This document shows, in pieces, positions 8,629-16,602 of a DNA stretch of 64,000 nucleotides (positions are counted from its first letter, which is position 1; every line of letters starts with the position of its first letter). The translations under genes were made by a program, and so were the position numbers. The DNA is from Salarchaeum sp. JOR-1 (lineage in GTDB: Archaea; Halobacteriota; Halobacteria; Halobacteriales; Halobacteriaceae), in NCBI RefSeq assembly GCF_007833275.1, contig NZ_CP042241.1, positions 1,178,001 through 1,242,000 on the forward strand, given 5' to 3'. The notes beneath the pieces were generated by a model that saw only the letters and a list, made by a program, of their open reading frames with translations, was not told the origin of the DNA and ran no database searches.

Positions 8629-8765
8629 GTTTTGCTCTGCGGGTCGCGCGGAGCGCGACCGCTTGAGCAAAACTCTGCACCATCGCCGGACGCGGAGCGT
8701 CCGGCTATTCAGCCAGAACGCCGTGCGTTCTGGCGACAAAACGGCGGCGCGGCGAAGCCGCGCCG
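8629..8765. repeat. Array of four perfect stem-loops with three-base loops
   Basis: Four consecutive perfect inverted repeats: an 8-bp stem at 8642-8660 with loop gga, itself enclosed by a 9-bp outer stem (8629-8637 with 8665-8673); a 9-bp stem at 8685-8705 with loop gga; a 10-bp stem at 8712-8734 with loop cgt; and a 9-bp stem at 8745-8765 with loop gaa. No credible ORF covers them. They lie between the divergent map and metallophosphatase genes. Confidence 0.8.
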
Positions 8766-8835
8766 AACGAAACCGAGAGTCACCGCCGCGGCCGCACCGC
8801 CGCGAGCGGCTCTCGCTCCGCTACGAGTCGATCGC

Positions 8836-8889
8836 CGTCCGCATCGCCATCGTTTGCGGTGCGCTGACGTTGGAGGGACAAAGACCGCT
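8836..8889 (+). repeat. Diverged intergenic repeat, copy A
   Basis: Bases 8836-8855 match 11977-11996 at 17 of 20 positions. The block starting TGGAGGGACAAAGACCGCT at 8871 matches a similar block at 12026-12043 with small changes and one gap. The two copies have the same orientation and bracket the metallophosphatase-ppk operon. The rest of the 459-base gap 8584-9042 holds the hairpin array and promoter boxes. Confidence 0.6.
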
Positions 8890-8946
8890 ATCAGTGAGTG
8901 CGTTCGCGTTTTCGGGCGGCCGCCCGCTCGTTTCCTCCACCGAGAC

Positions 8947-8977
8947 CTATATATCGCTCGGAACGCCTATTATAAAC
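8947..8977 (+). promoter_or_regulatory. Promoter region of the metallophosphatase-ppk operon
   Basis: Two AT-rich boxes stand out from GC-rich DNA: CTATATAT at 8947-8954 and TATTATAAAC at 8968-8977. The second predicts a start near 9000 and a roughly 40-base leader with GGAG before the ATG at 9043. Confidence 0.6.
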
Positions 8978-9042
8978 CGCTTACGTGGGTGAGCGCGTGG
9001 TCTCGTTCGACGCACGCCGGCCACCGCTGCGTGCACGGAGTT

Positions 9043-9723
9043 ATGTCCACGGGAATCCAGTTCAGCGACGACGTCGAACCGCACCACCACCGCGTCGACG
9101 CGACGGCGTACGACGACATCTACGTCGTCGGCGACGTGCACGGCTGTCGAACCAGCCTCGACCGCCTCCTCGACCGCCTCGCGCCCGGCGAGCGCGACCT
9201 CGTCGTGTTCGTCGGCGACCTCGTCCGCAAGGGCCCGGACAGCGCCGGAGTCGTCGACCTCGTCCGCGGCCGCGAGAACTTCCTGAGCGTCCGCGGGAAC
9301 AACGAGGAGAAACTCCGAACGGGCGACGCGACCCTCCCCGAACTCGACGACGATGCGGTCTCCTACCTCACCTCGCTCCCCGTCGCAATCTCGTGGGCGG
9401 ACACGCTCGTCGTCCACGGCGGCGTCCACCCCGATCGACCGCTCGCCGACCACCGCCCCGGCGAACTCATGACGATGCGCGCCCCCCAGGGCGACGGCTA
9501 CGCCGGTCCGTTCTGGTACGACACCTACCGGGGGCCGCCCCGCGTGTTCTTCGGGCACACCGTCCACGACGACCCCGTCACGTCCGACTGGGCGGTCGGC
9601 CTCGACACCGGCTGCGTGTACGGCGGCAGCCTCACCGCGTACGACGTGCACGGGGACTCGTTCGTGAGCGTCCCCGCCGCGGAAACCCATCAGTCCCGGA
9701 GCGACGAGAAGATCGTCACATGA
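9043..9723 (+). CDS. Metallophosphoesterase (PP1/PPP-like, symmetrical Ap4A hydrolase fold)
   Basis: 226 residues with the complete metallophosphatase signature: GDVHGC, then GDLVRKGPDS, GNNE, a histidine in VVHGGVHP, and FFGHTVH near residue 177. The arrangement resembles bacterial PrpA/PrpE and ApaH proteins and protein phosphatases of the PPP family. The start is the ATG after GGAG in the predicted leader. The stop overlaps the ppk ATG (ATGA), so the two are coupled. That linkage suggests a role on polyphosphate, Ap4A-type nucleotides or phosphoproteins linked to phosphate storage, but the substrate is an inference. Confidence 0.85.
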   Translation: MSTGIQFSDDVEPHHHRVDATAYDDIYVVGDVHGCRTSLDRLLDRLAPGERDLVVFVGDLVRKGPDSAGVVDLVRGRENFLSVRGNNEEKLRTGDATLPELDDDAVSYLTSLPVAISWADTLVVHGGVHPDRPLADHRPGELMTMRAPQGDGYAGPFWYDTYRGPPRVFFGHTVHDDPVTSDWAVGLDTGCVYGGSLTAYDVHGDSFVSVPAAETHQSRSDEKIVT

Positions 9724-11945
9724 CCGACCTCACCAACCCCGACCGCTACCTGAACCGCGAACTCAGCGAGCTCGCGTTCCAGCGCCGCGTTCTCAACGAA
9801 GCGGTCGACGACCGCAACCCCGTGCTGGAGCGCGCGAAGTTCCTCGCCATCGTCACTCAGAACATGGACGAGTTCTTCATGAAGCGCGTCGGCGGCCTCA
9901 AGCAACAGATCGACGCCGGTTTCACCGAACCGTCCGTGGACGGCCTCACGCCCCGCGAGCAGTGGGAGACCGTGATGGAAACTGCGCGTCCCCTCCTCGA
10001 ACAGCAGTCGCGATGCTACCACGACGAGGTTCGGGGCGCGCTCGCCGACGCCGGTATCGAGATCCTCGACTGTGCCGACCTCACGTCCGAGGAACGCGAC
10101 GACCTCCGCGCGTACTTCCGGTCGTCCGTCCTCCCGACGCTCACTCCGTTGACGTTCGACCCCGCCCATCCCTTTCCATTCATCTCGAACCAGAGCCTCT
10201 CCCTCGCCGTGCTCACGCGGGACGACGGCGACGACGACACGACGTTCTCCCGCGTGAAAGTCCCAGGGAACCGCCCGCGACTCGTCGAACTGGACGACGA
10301 ACGGTTCGTCCTCCTCGAGGACGTCATCGCCGCGAACCTCGACCTCCTCTTCCCGGATACGGACGTCGTGGACTACGCCTCCTTCCGGGTCACCCGGAAC
10401 GCCGAAGTCCGCCGGAACCAGGAGGTCGCCGAGGACCTCGTGAACCAGATACAGCGCGTCCTCCGCCAGCGCCGGTTCGCCACCGTCGTCCGCCTCGAAA
10501 TCGAATCCGGCGCACCTGCCGCCATTCGGGACGTGCTCGTCGACCAACTCGGCCTCGACGACCGCGAGGTGTTCTCACTCCCCGCACCCCTCGACTTCCG
10601 CGGGTTCACGGCACTCCTCGATTTGGATCGACCCGACCGCAAGCGCGAGGGGTGGACGCCCCAATCCCATCCCCGGATTCACGACGGAATCGACGACGTG
10701 TTCGCCGAAATCCGGGACGGAGACGTGCTCGTCCACCACCCCTATCACTCCTTCTCCGGAACCGTCCAGCGGTTCTTCGACGAGGCCGCGCGCGACCCCG
10801 ACGTGCTCGCGATCAAGGCCGCCATCTATCGAACCGCCCGCGACTCCCGCGTCATCGAGTCCCTCATCGAGGCCGCGCGCAACGGCAAACAGGTCGCCGT
10901 CACCGTCGAACTCAAGGCGCGCTTCGACGAGGAGAACAACCTCCACTGGGTCGACCGCCTTGAAGAGGAGGGAATCCACGTCGCGTACGGCACGCTCGGC
11001 TACAAGGCCCACACCAAGACCAGTCTCGTCGTCCGCGAGGAGGACGACGGCGTCCGACTCTACTCGCACGTCGGCACCGGAAACTATCACTCCGAGACCG
11101 CGAAGCGATACGAGGATCTCGGACTGCTCACCGCCGACCCCGACATCGGCTACGACCTCGTCACGCTCTTCAACTTCTTCACCGGCCACTCCATGCCCCA
11201 AGAGTTCCGCTCGCTCCTCGTCGCCCCCACCACGATGCGCGAGCGCTTCCACGACCTCATCGACCGCGAAATCGAACGCGCCGACGCCGGCGACCCCGCG
11301 CGCATCGTCGCGAAGATGAACCGCCTCGAAGACCCCGAAACAGTCACGCACCTCTACGAGGCCTCCCGGGCCGGCGTCGACATCGACCTGGTCGTCCGCG
11401 ACATCTGCCGACTCCGCCCCGGTGTCGACGACCTCAGCGAAAACATCACCGTCCGAAGCATCGTCGGACGCTTCCTCGAACACTCCCGCGTCTTCTACTT
11501 CGAGAACGGCGCCGGAGACATCGACGACCCCGCGCCCGCCTACTTCATCGGGTCTGCCGACTGGATGCAGCGCAACCTCGACAACCGCGTCGAAGCAATC
11601 GCGCCCGTCACCGACCCCGCCCTCCGCGACTACCTCGACGACGTGCTCGACGTGCTCTTCTCGGACAACCGCCGCGCCTGGGAACTCCACGCCGACGGCA
11701 CCTACGTCCAGCAGCGCCCCGACGGCGACGAAATCGACGCCCAGACCGCACTCATGGATCGCGCGCGTCGCGAGGCCCCCGACCCCCCAGACTCCGACCT
11801 CGTCGCAGACTACGAAGGCCCGCTCGTCTCCTCGGAGGAACCTCGCCCAGACGAACGCGCCGACGCGATCCTCGACGACGCGATCCTCGACGCCATCACC
11901 GACATGGTCGACGACAACCGTTCCGACCACGAAACACGCGAGTGA
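9720..11945 (+). CDS. ppk: Polyphosphate kinase 1
   Basis: 741 residues, typical of PPK1. It reversibly polymerises the gamma-phosphate of ATP into polyphosphate through a phosphohistidine. The domain order is as expected: an N-terminal helical domain with NRELSELAFQRRVLNEA and NMDEFFMKRVGGL, a head domain, and two phospholipase-D-like catalytic domains with HPYHSF, AIYRTA, VELKARFDEENN and the SHVGTGNYHSETAKRYEDLGL region. The ATG overlaps the upstream phosphatase stop, so no alternative start is needed. Confidence 0.95.
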   Translation: MTDLTNPDRYLNRELSELAFQRRVLNEAVDDRNPVLERAKFLAIVTQNMDEFFMKRVGGLKQQIDAGFTEPSVDGLTPREQWETVMETARPLLEQQSRCYHDEVRGALADAGIEILDCADLTSEERDDLRAYFRSSVLPTLTPLTFDPAHPFPFISNQSLSLAVLTRDDGDDDTTFSRVKVPGNRPRLVELDDERFVLLEDVIAANLDLLFPDTDVVDYASFRVTRNAEVRRNQEVAEDLVNQIQRVLRQRRFATVVRLEIESGAPAAIRDVLVDQLGLDDREVFSLPAPLDFRGFTALLDLDRPDRKREGWTPQSHPRIHDGIDDVFAEIRDGDVLVHHPYHSFSGTVQRFFDEAARDPDVLAIKAAIYRTARDSRVIESLIEAARNGKQVAVTVELKARFDEENNLHWVDRLEEEGIHVAYGTLGYKAHTKTSLVVREEDDGVRLYSHVGTGNYHSETAKRYEDLGLLTADPDIGYDLVTLFNFFTGHSMPQEFRSLLVAPTTMRERFHDLIDREIERADAGDPARIVAKMNRLEDPETVTHLYEASRAGVDIDLVVRDICRLRPGVDDLSENITVRSIVGRFLEHSRVFYFENGAGDIDDPAPAYFIGSADWMQRNLDNRVEAIAPVTDPALRDYLDDVLDVLFSDNRRAWELHADGTYVQQRPDGDEIDAQTALMDRARREAPDPPDSDLVADYEGPLVSSEEPRPDERADAILDDAILDAITDMVDDNRSDHETRE

Positions 11946-11976
11946 ACGAGACCCGCTCGTCGGCTACCGTCGCGTT

Positions 11977-12043
11977 CGTCTGTATCGCCACCGTTTCCCG
12001 CCTCACTTCGTTCGACTGCAAAACCTGGAGGGAAAAAACCGCT
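11977..12043 (+). repeat. Diverged intergenic repeat, copy B
   Basis: The counterpart of the block at 8836-8889, longer by about ten bases in the middle (a TTCGTTCG-containing stretch). It occupies most of the gap between ppk and the convergent asparaginase gene. Its A-run doubles as the T-tract terminator of the asparaginase gene on the other strand. Confidence 0.55.
12033..12038 (-). terminator. Oligo-T terminator of the asparaginase-type gene
   Basis: Six A residues on the plus strand, read as six T on the minus strand, sixteen bases beyond the minus-strand stop codon at 12054. Confidence 0.45.
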
Positions 12044-12053
12044 TGTCGCGCCG

Positions 12054-12956
12054 TTATCGCGTGCTCGTCTGCATCGCGTCCGAATTATAGGATTCTCCGG
12101 CGTTGCCGTCGGTGTCGAGGACGATGACGCCCGCGCTGGAACCGGTGAGCTCCGCGAACTCGTCGATTGCGCGGTCAGCGGCGGCCTGCGCGTCCAGTCC
12201 GGATTCGAGGTGGCGGACCGCGCGTCGGGTGAGCGTGGCCTTCGCGATGTCCTCGCCCGCGCCCGTCGCGGACGCCGCGCCCGCGGGGGCGGCGTAGAAC
12301 CCCGAGCCGATCTGGGGCACGTCGCCGACCCGGCCCGCGAGCGCGAGCCACCGCCCGCCCGTGGAGGTCGCCGTCGCGAACCTATCGCCATCGAACGCGA
12401 CCGCGCCCACCGTGTCGTGGTCGTGCTCGTCGCCGCGCCCGGACGTGTCGTCGCTGTCGGCGTTGTCGGGGCTCCCGCCGAACTTGTCGTCGAGCCACGC
12501 GACGTGCTCCAGGGGGGTTCCCTCGGGGTGGCTGTCGAGGTCGTCCCACTGCTCGCGCGAACGCTCCGTCCAGAGGTCGACCTCGGTGTCGATTTCGATG
12601 TCCTCGGCGAAGTCAACGGCGTGCACGCCGCTCAGGAACACGTGCGGGGTTTCCTCCAGCACGCCGCGCGCGACCGACACCGCGTGCTCGACGCCCGGCA
12701 TCCCCGCCGCCGCGCCCGCTTCTCTCTGGCTGTCCATCACGCCCGCGTCGGTGCGGATGATGCCGTCCGACTGCACCGCGCCGCCGACGCCCGCGTTGAA
12801 CCGCTCGTCGGATTCGAGGACGCGAACCGCCGCCTCCACCGCGTCCACGGGGTCGTCCGCGTCCGCGCCTGCCGCCGCCGCGTCGTCCAAGACCGCCTGT
12901 CGAGGCTCGGGGTCGTCCGGCGCGCCGCCCGCGCCCCCGTGCACGATGACCTTCAT
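12054..12956 (-). CDS. Isoaspartyl peptidase/L-asparaginase (Ntn-hydrolase, family T2)
   Basis: 300 residues. It starts with the family hallmark MKVIVHGGAGG and contains FNAGVGGAVQSDG. The self-cleavage site is HDHDTVGAVAFD at about residues 182-193; the threonine after the aspartate becomes the N-terminal nucleophile after autoprocessing into alpha and beta subunits. STGGRWLALAGRVGDVPQIGSGFYA follows, as in plant-type asparaginases. It hydrolyses isoaspartyl dipeptides and asparagine. An acidic, histidine-rich linker just before the cleavage site is typical of a disordered alpha-chain tail. Confidence 0.92.
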   Translation of the reverse strand: MKVIVHGGAGGAPDDPEPRQAVLDDAAAAGADADDPVDAVEAAVRVLESDERFNAGVGGAVQSDGIIRTDAGVMDSQREAGAAAGMPGVEHAVSVARGVLEETPHVFLSGVHAVDFAEDIEIDTEVDLWTERSREQWDDLDSHPEGTPLEHVAWLDDKFGGSPDNADSDDTSGRGDEHDHDTVGAVAFDGDRFATATSTGGRWLALAGRVGDVPQIGSGFYAAPAGAASATGAGEDIAKATLTRRAVRHLESGLDAQAAADRAIDEFAELTGSSAGVIVLDTDGNAGESYNSDAMQTSTR

Positions 12957-13064
12957 ACGGAGTGGTTTCCCGGCAATCCCGATAAACCGTCGGCTTCCGG
13001 AAGACCGCTGCGTCGCGCGGAAACAGCAGTCCTTTTACGCGCTCCCCGGCAGATTTCAGGCGAG

Positions 13065-14321
13065 ATGAACTACGACCAGATCGACGCTCCCACCGAGGGA
13101 GAGAAGATCACGTTCGACGAGGAGTCCGGTCTCGACGTCCCCGACAACCCCATCATCCCCATCATCTACGGGGACGGCATCGGAAAAGACGTCGCGCCCG
13201 TCGCGCAGGACGTACTGAGCGCCGCCGCGGAAGCGACCGGCCGCGACATCAACTGGTTCCGACTGTACGCCGGTGAGTCCGCGCGCGAGAAGTACGACGA
13301 GAACCTCCCCGAGGACACCGTACAGGCCCTCAAGGACTACCGCGTCTCCATCAAGGGCCCGCTCACGACGCCCGTCGGCGCGGGCTTCCGCTCGCTGAAC
13401 GTCGCGCTCCGCAAGAAGCTCGACCTCTACACGAACATGCGGCCGACCTACTACCTCGACGGCGTCCCCTCCCCCGTCTCCGACCCCGAGGAGATGGACA
13501 TGGTGAACTTCCGCGAGAACACGGAGGACGTCTACGCCGGCATCGAGTGGGAAGCCGGCACCGAGGACGTCGAACAGGTTCGCGAGTTCGTCGAGGACGA
13601 GATGGGCTTCGACTCCACCATCTACGACGGTCCCGTCGGCATCGGCATCAAGCCCATCAGCGAGTTCGGCACGAAGCGCCTCGTCCGGCAGGCCATCGAG
13701 TACGCCATCGAGAACGACCGTGACTCCGTCACGCTCGTCCACAAGGGCAACATCATGAAGTTCACCGAGGGCGCGTTCCGCGACTGGGGCTACGAACTCG
13801 CCGAGGAGGAGTTCCCCGAGCAGACCATCGACGAGGACACCCTCTGGGAGGAGTACGACGGCGACGCCCCCGAGGACGTTGTCGTCGTCAAAGACCGCAT
13901 CGCGGACAACATGCTCCAGCAGCTCCTCACGCGCACGACGAACTACGACGTGCTCGCGATGCCGAACCTCAACGGCGACTACCTCAGCGACGCCGCGGGC
14001 GCCCAGATCGGCGGCCTCGGCATCGCGCCCGGCGCGAACATCGGCGACGGCCGCTTCCTCGCGGAGCCCGTCCACGGCAGCGCCCCCAAGCACGCCGGCA
14101 AGGACAAGGCGAACCCGAGCGCGATTATCCTGTCCGGGAAGATCATGCTCGAACACATCGGCTGGCAGGACGCCGCGGATCTCGTCCACGACGCCGTCGA
14201 ACAGCAGATCTCCTCGAAGCGCGTCACCTACGACCTCGAACGCCAGGTCGAGGGCGGCGAGAAGCTCGCGGCCAGCGAGTACGCCGAGGAAATCATCGAG
14301 CGCATCCACGAGCTGGCGTAA
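13065..14321 (+). CDS. icd: Isocitrate dehydrogenase (NADP-dependent type)
   Basis: 418 residues, the normal length for this family. It oxidises isocitrate to 2-oxoglutarate in the citric acid cycle. Visible are IPIIYGDGIGKDV, the substrate loop GAGFRSLNVALRKKLDLYTNMRP, VNFRENTEDVYAGIEW, HKGNIMKFTEGAFRDWGYELA with the catalytic lysine region, and the cofactor loop VHGSAPKHAGKDKANPSA. The ATG lies about 30 bases after a CCTTTTACGC box, so the message should be leaderless. Its last codons are duplicated downstream (see the direct repeat). Confidence 0.96.
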   Translation: MNYDQIDAPTEGEKITFDEESGLDVPDNPIIPIIYGDGIGKDVAPVAQDVLSAAAEATGRDINWFRLYAGESAREKYDENLPEDTVQALKDYRVSIKGPLTTPVGAGFRSLNVALRKKLDLYTNMRPTYYLDGVPSPVSDPEEMDMVNFRENTEDVYAGIEWEAGTEDVEQVREFVEDEMGFDSTIYDGPVGIGIKPISEFGTKRLVRQAIEYAIENDRDSVTLVHKGNIMKFTEGAFRDWGYELAEEEFPEQTIDEDTLWEEYDGDAPEDVVVVKDRIADNMLQQLLTRTTNYDVLAMPNLNGDYLSDAAGAQIGGLGIAPGANIGDGRFLAEPVHGSAPKHAGKDKANPSAIILSGKIMLEHIGWQDAADLVHDAVEQQISSKRVTYDLERQVEGGEKLAASEYAEEIIERIHELA

Positions 14322-14384
14322 GCGACTCGTGGGTTAGCTGGAACTCGTTTCCAGTGCAATTCACGAGCTGGCGTAAGCGACTCG
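14307..14384 (+). repeat. 23-bp direct repeat duplicating the 3' end of icd
   Basis: A perfect 23-base repeat, 14307-14329 and 14362-14384, includes the last four icd codons (HELA), the stop codon and seven bases beyond. The 32-base spacer contains a small hairpin (CTGGAA-ctcgt-TTCCAG) that could act in termination. Confidence 0.85.
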
Positions 14385-14447
14385 GAGGTAGCGGCGTCGA
14401 CTACGACGGCCCCGTTTTTCTTGAGGCTCGGTCGCGTAGTCGTGCGT

Positions 14448-14735
14448 GTGAGTGAGGACGATGTCTTCGAGGACGTTCCCGGTATCGAGGAGGATCTGGC
14501 GCGCGCCGAACAGCAGTTGACGGTGCGCGTGGAGCGCCGGACGTACGACAAGCCGGTGACGATAGTCGAGGGGTTCGAGGACGAGTCCGTGGATCGCTCC
14601 GACCTCGCGTCCGAGCTGAAGTCGAACCTGGGCGCGGGCGGGACGGTGAACGACGGCGCTATCGAGGTGCAGGGCGACCACGCGGAGCGCGTGCGGGAGC
14701 TACTGGAAGACCGCGGATTCTCAGTCGAGGCGTAG
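14448..14735 (+). CDS. SUI1/eIF1-family translation initiation factor
   Basis: About 95 residues with the SUI1 fold: LTVRVERRTYDKPVTIVEGF, then a central ASELKSNLGAGGTVNDGAIEVQGDHAERVRELLEDRGF block, the conserved part of eIF1/YciH proteins. It acts on the small ribosomal subunit in start-codon selection. GTG at 14448 (giving MSEDDVFEDVPG) is favoured; GTG at 14442 is also possible. It is a separate unit downstream of the duplicated icd end. Confidence 0.85.
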   Translation: MSEDDVFEDVPGIEEDLARAEQQLTVRVERRTYDKPVTIVEGFEDESVDRSDLASELKSNLGAGGTVNDGAIEVQGDHAERVRELLEDRGFSVEA

Positions 14736-14815
14736 GCCGGTCGGACGCGCTCTCGCTGGCGGGGGCCTCCCGTTCGTGGGCGGTCGCGATTTCGCGGGCG
14801 ATTTCCAGGCCGCTA
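14736..14815 (-). pseudogene. Possible relic of a histidine-kinase C-terminus
   Basis: Read on the minus strand, this gap translates to SGLEIAREIATAHEREAPAS and further residues ending RLRI. It looks like the final GLxIxREIAxAHGW block of an HATPase domain, with the usual glycines lost. There is no start or upstream domain; the cupin gene abuts it. This is a short similarity judged by eye, so confidence is low. Confidence 0.25.
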
Positions 14816-15151
14816 CGCTCTCCAGTCGGGGTTCTCTCGCGGCGGACTGAACACGTCGATACCGTCAACGGGCGTGTCCCCGACGGATCGCGCGGCGTGC
14901 GGTTCGTCGGCCGGAATCACGTACGATTCGCCCGTCGTCACCACGTGCTCCTCGCCGTCCACCTCGAACGCGAGCGAACCGTCGTACACGAACCCCACCT
15001 GCTCGTGGCGGTGGCTGTGCTCGGGCACGCTCGCGCCCGGCTGGATGTGGAAGTGCTGGACGCTCATGTTCTCGCCCGCGGAGAGTTCAGCGAGGTAGAC
15101 GCCCTCGACGGCTTCGACGATACGTTCCGCGGACAGGTCGTGTGTCTCCAT
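14813..15151 (-). CDS. Cupin domain protein
   Basis: 112 residues forming a single small cupin barrel. Motif 1 is seen as GASVPEHSHRHEQVGFVYDGSL, with two histidines and a glutamine where glutamate is common. Motif 2 is GESYVIPADEPHAARSVG, supplying the last histidine. Small cupins bind a metal and act as dioxygenases, isomerases or sensors; the substrate is unknown. The ATG at 15151 is chosen because the upstream in-frame extension overlaps the promoter space shared with the divergent NUDIX gene. Confidence 0.85.
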   Translation of the reverse strand: METHDLSAERIVEAVEGVYLAELSAGENMSVQHFHIQPGASVPEHSHRHEQVGFVYDGSLAFEVDGEEHVVTTGESYVIPADEPHAARSVGDTPVDGIDVFSPPRENPDWRA

Positions 15152-15216
15152 ACCGCCTCTCACTGCGCGACGCACAAAACAGTTCGAGTAAAGTATCTGC
15201 CCCTGTGGTGTCGCGT

Positions 15217-15654
15217 ATGGACGCACCCCACTACGTCGTGAACGCGGAGGCGGCCGTCCACCGCGACGGCGAGTACCTGCTCGTCGAACGCGCCGCCGCG
15301 GAGGAACACGGCGCGGGCGCGCTCGCGCTCGTCGGCGGGAAGGTCGAAGTCACCGAGGGACGCGAGGTGCTCGAAGCGACGGTTCGCCGCGAGGTCGCGG
15401 AGGAGGTCGGCGTCACCGTCGGCTCGATGGAGTACGTGACGAACAGCGCGTTCGAGACGCCGGACGACCGCGTCGTCAACACCGTGTTTCTCGCGGAGTA
15501 CGACGCCGGAACCGCCCGTGTCCGCGACCCCGAGGAGGTCGCGGCGGTCCACTGGCTCAGTCCGGCGGAGGTGCGCGACCACCCGGACGCGCCCCAGTTC
15601 ACCGCCGACTACGTCGACGCCGTCGAGGCCCACAGGGTCGAGCGTCAGTCCTAA
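15217..15654 (+). CDS. NUDIX hydrolase
   Basis: 145 residues with a complete Nudix box (G-x5-E-x7-REVAEEVGV), beginning at GGKVEVTEG near residue 42. The box binds Mg2+ and cleaves a nucleoside diphosphate linked to another moiety. The specificity cannot be read. It is divergent from the cupin gene; the start ATG gives the usual MDAPHYVVNAEAAVHRDGEY opening strand. Confidence 0.92.
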   Translation: MDAPHYVVNAEAAVHRDGEYLLVERAAAEEHGAGALALVGGKVEVTEGREVLEATVRREVAEEVGVTVGSMEYVTNSAFETPDDRVVNTVFLAEYDAGTARVRDPEEVAAVHWLSPAEVRDHPDAPQFTADYVDAVEAHRVERQS

Positions 15655-15686
15655 CGTTCAAACCCCGCGGGGGCGGAGTTCTGTGC

Positions 15687-16214
15687 GTGTACGCCGTCGT
15701 CGGCTGCAGCGAGTGCAGCGCGCTCTGGATACTCGAAGGCCGCCCCGAGACCACGGAGTGCCCGCGATGCGGCTCCACGCGGCAGTTCTCGAAGCGCCGG
15801 AAGTTCGTCACGACGGAGGACGAAGACCACGCCCGCGAGGTGCGGTCGTCGATGCTCGCGAACCGCTCCGGGTACGGGGACGCGTTCGCCGACCTCGACT
15901 CCTTCAGCGAGATGGACGCCGCCACGGACGAGGCCGTCGTGTCCGACGACGAGTACCTCGAAGCCGCCGGCATCGACCCCGACGAGGTCGCGGCGGCCGG
16001 CGAACGCGCCGACTCCGGCGGGAGCGGCGGGTCGGTGAGCAAGAAGGAGCGCGTCCGCGAGGCGGTTCGCGAACTCGACCAGCCCACCGAGGACGACATC
16101 GTCGCGTACTGCGGAGAACACGGCGTGGGCGCGGAGTACGCGCGCCGGACGCTCGAAAAGCTCGCGCGCTCGGGCGAGGTCTCGGAGAGCCGCGGCGTCT
16201 ATCGACTGCTCTGA
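15687..16214 (+). CDS. DUF5817 family protein: zinc ribbon plus winged-helix
   Basis: 175 residues with a GTG start. The N-terminus holds a zinc ribbon (CSECSALWI, then CPRCGSTRQF). After an acidic linker the C-terminal 55 residues (from about SKKERVREAVREL to GVYRLL) look like a small winged helix, with DIVAYCGEHGVGAEYARRTLEKLARSGEV. The family is conserved in haloarchaea with no known function; the domain pair suggests nucleic-acid binding (inference). Confidence 0.8.
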   Translation: MYAVVGCSECSALWILEGRPETTECPRCGSTRQFSKRRKFVTTEDEDHAREVRSSMLANRSGYGDAFADLDSFSEMDAATDEAVVSDDEYLEAAGIDPDEVAAAGERADSGGSGGSVSKKERVREAVRELDQPTEDDIVAYCGEHGVGAEYARRTLEKLARSGEVSESRGVYRLL

Positions 16215-16556
16215 CTACGTAACAAGCGGGAACGTCGCTGCACCCCAGGCAACGAGGCCGGCGAAGTAGACGGCGAACACGACGCGGCTGGCGATCGGGA
16301 GCGCGTCCGGCCGGTACTGCGTCGGGTTCCCGCCGCCGAACCCCGTTTCAGCGGCGGTGCTCGCGGTGTCGACGCCCACGTCCGTCCGGCCGAGCGAGAA
16401 CGCCACGAGGACGCCGCCGCCGAGCACGAGTCCGATAGACACCCAGGGGAGTGCGACGCCCGCGAACGACGCTACGGCGAACAGGACGGCCGCGGTCGCG
16501 CCGGCGGCGAGCACGCCGTAGACGCCGACCACCTTCGCGAACAGACTCCAGTTCAT
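16215..16556 (-). CDS. Conserved haloarchaeal membrane protein, three transmembrane segments
   Basis: 113 residues with hydrophobic segments at about residues 5-30, 37-55 and 88-110, joined by a polar loop containing GFGGGNPTQYRPDALP. The start MNWSLFAKVVGVYG places the first helix right after the N-terminus. No family function is recognised. It is convergent with, and directly abuts, the DUF5817 gene (stop codons adjacent). Confidence 0.75.
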   Translation of the reverse strand: MNWSLFAKVVGVYGVLAAGATAAVLFAVASFAGVALPWVSIGLVLGGGVLVAFSLGRTDVGVDTASTAAETGFGGGNPTQYRPDALPIASRVVFAVYFAGLVAWGAATFPLVT

Positions 16557-16602
16557 GCGGTATCGCGTCCCCGTGTTCCCATAACGCCTTCGGCAGTCGG
16601 GC

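Noticed and set aside
8663-8992. A 109-codon plus-strand ORF in the hairpin region
   Set aside because: It reads through perfect hairpins, is rich in Arg and Ser, and has no conserved-looking domain.
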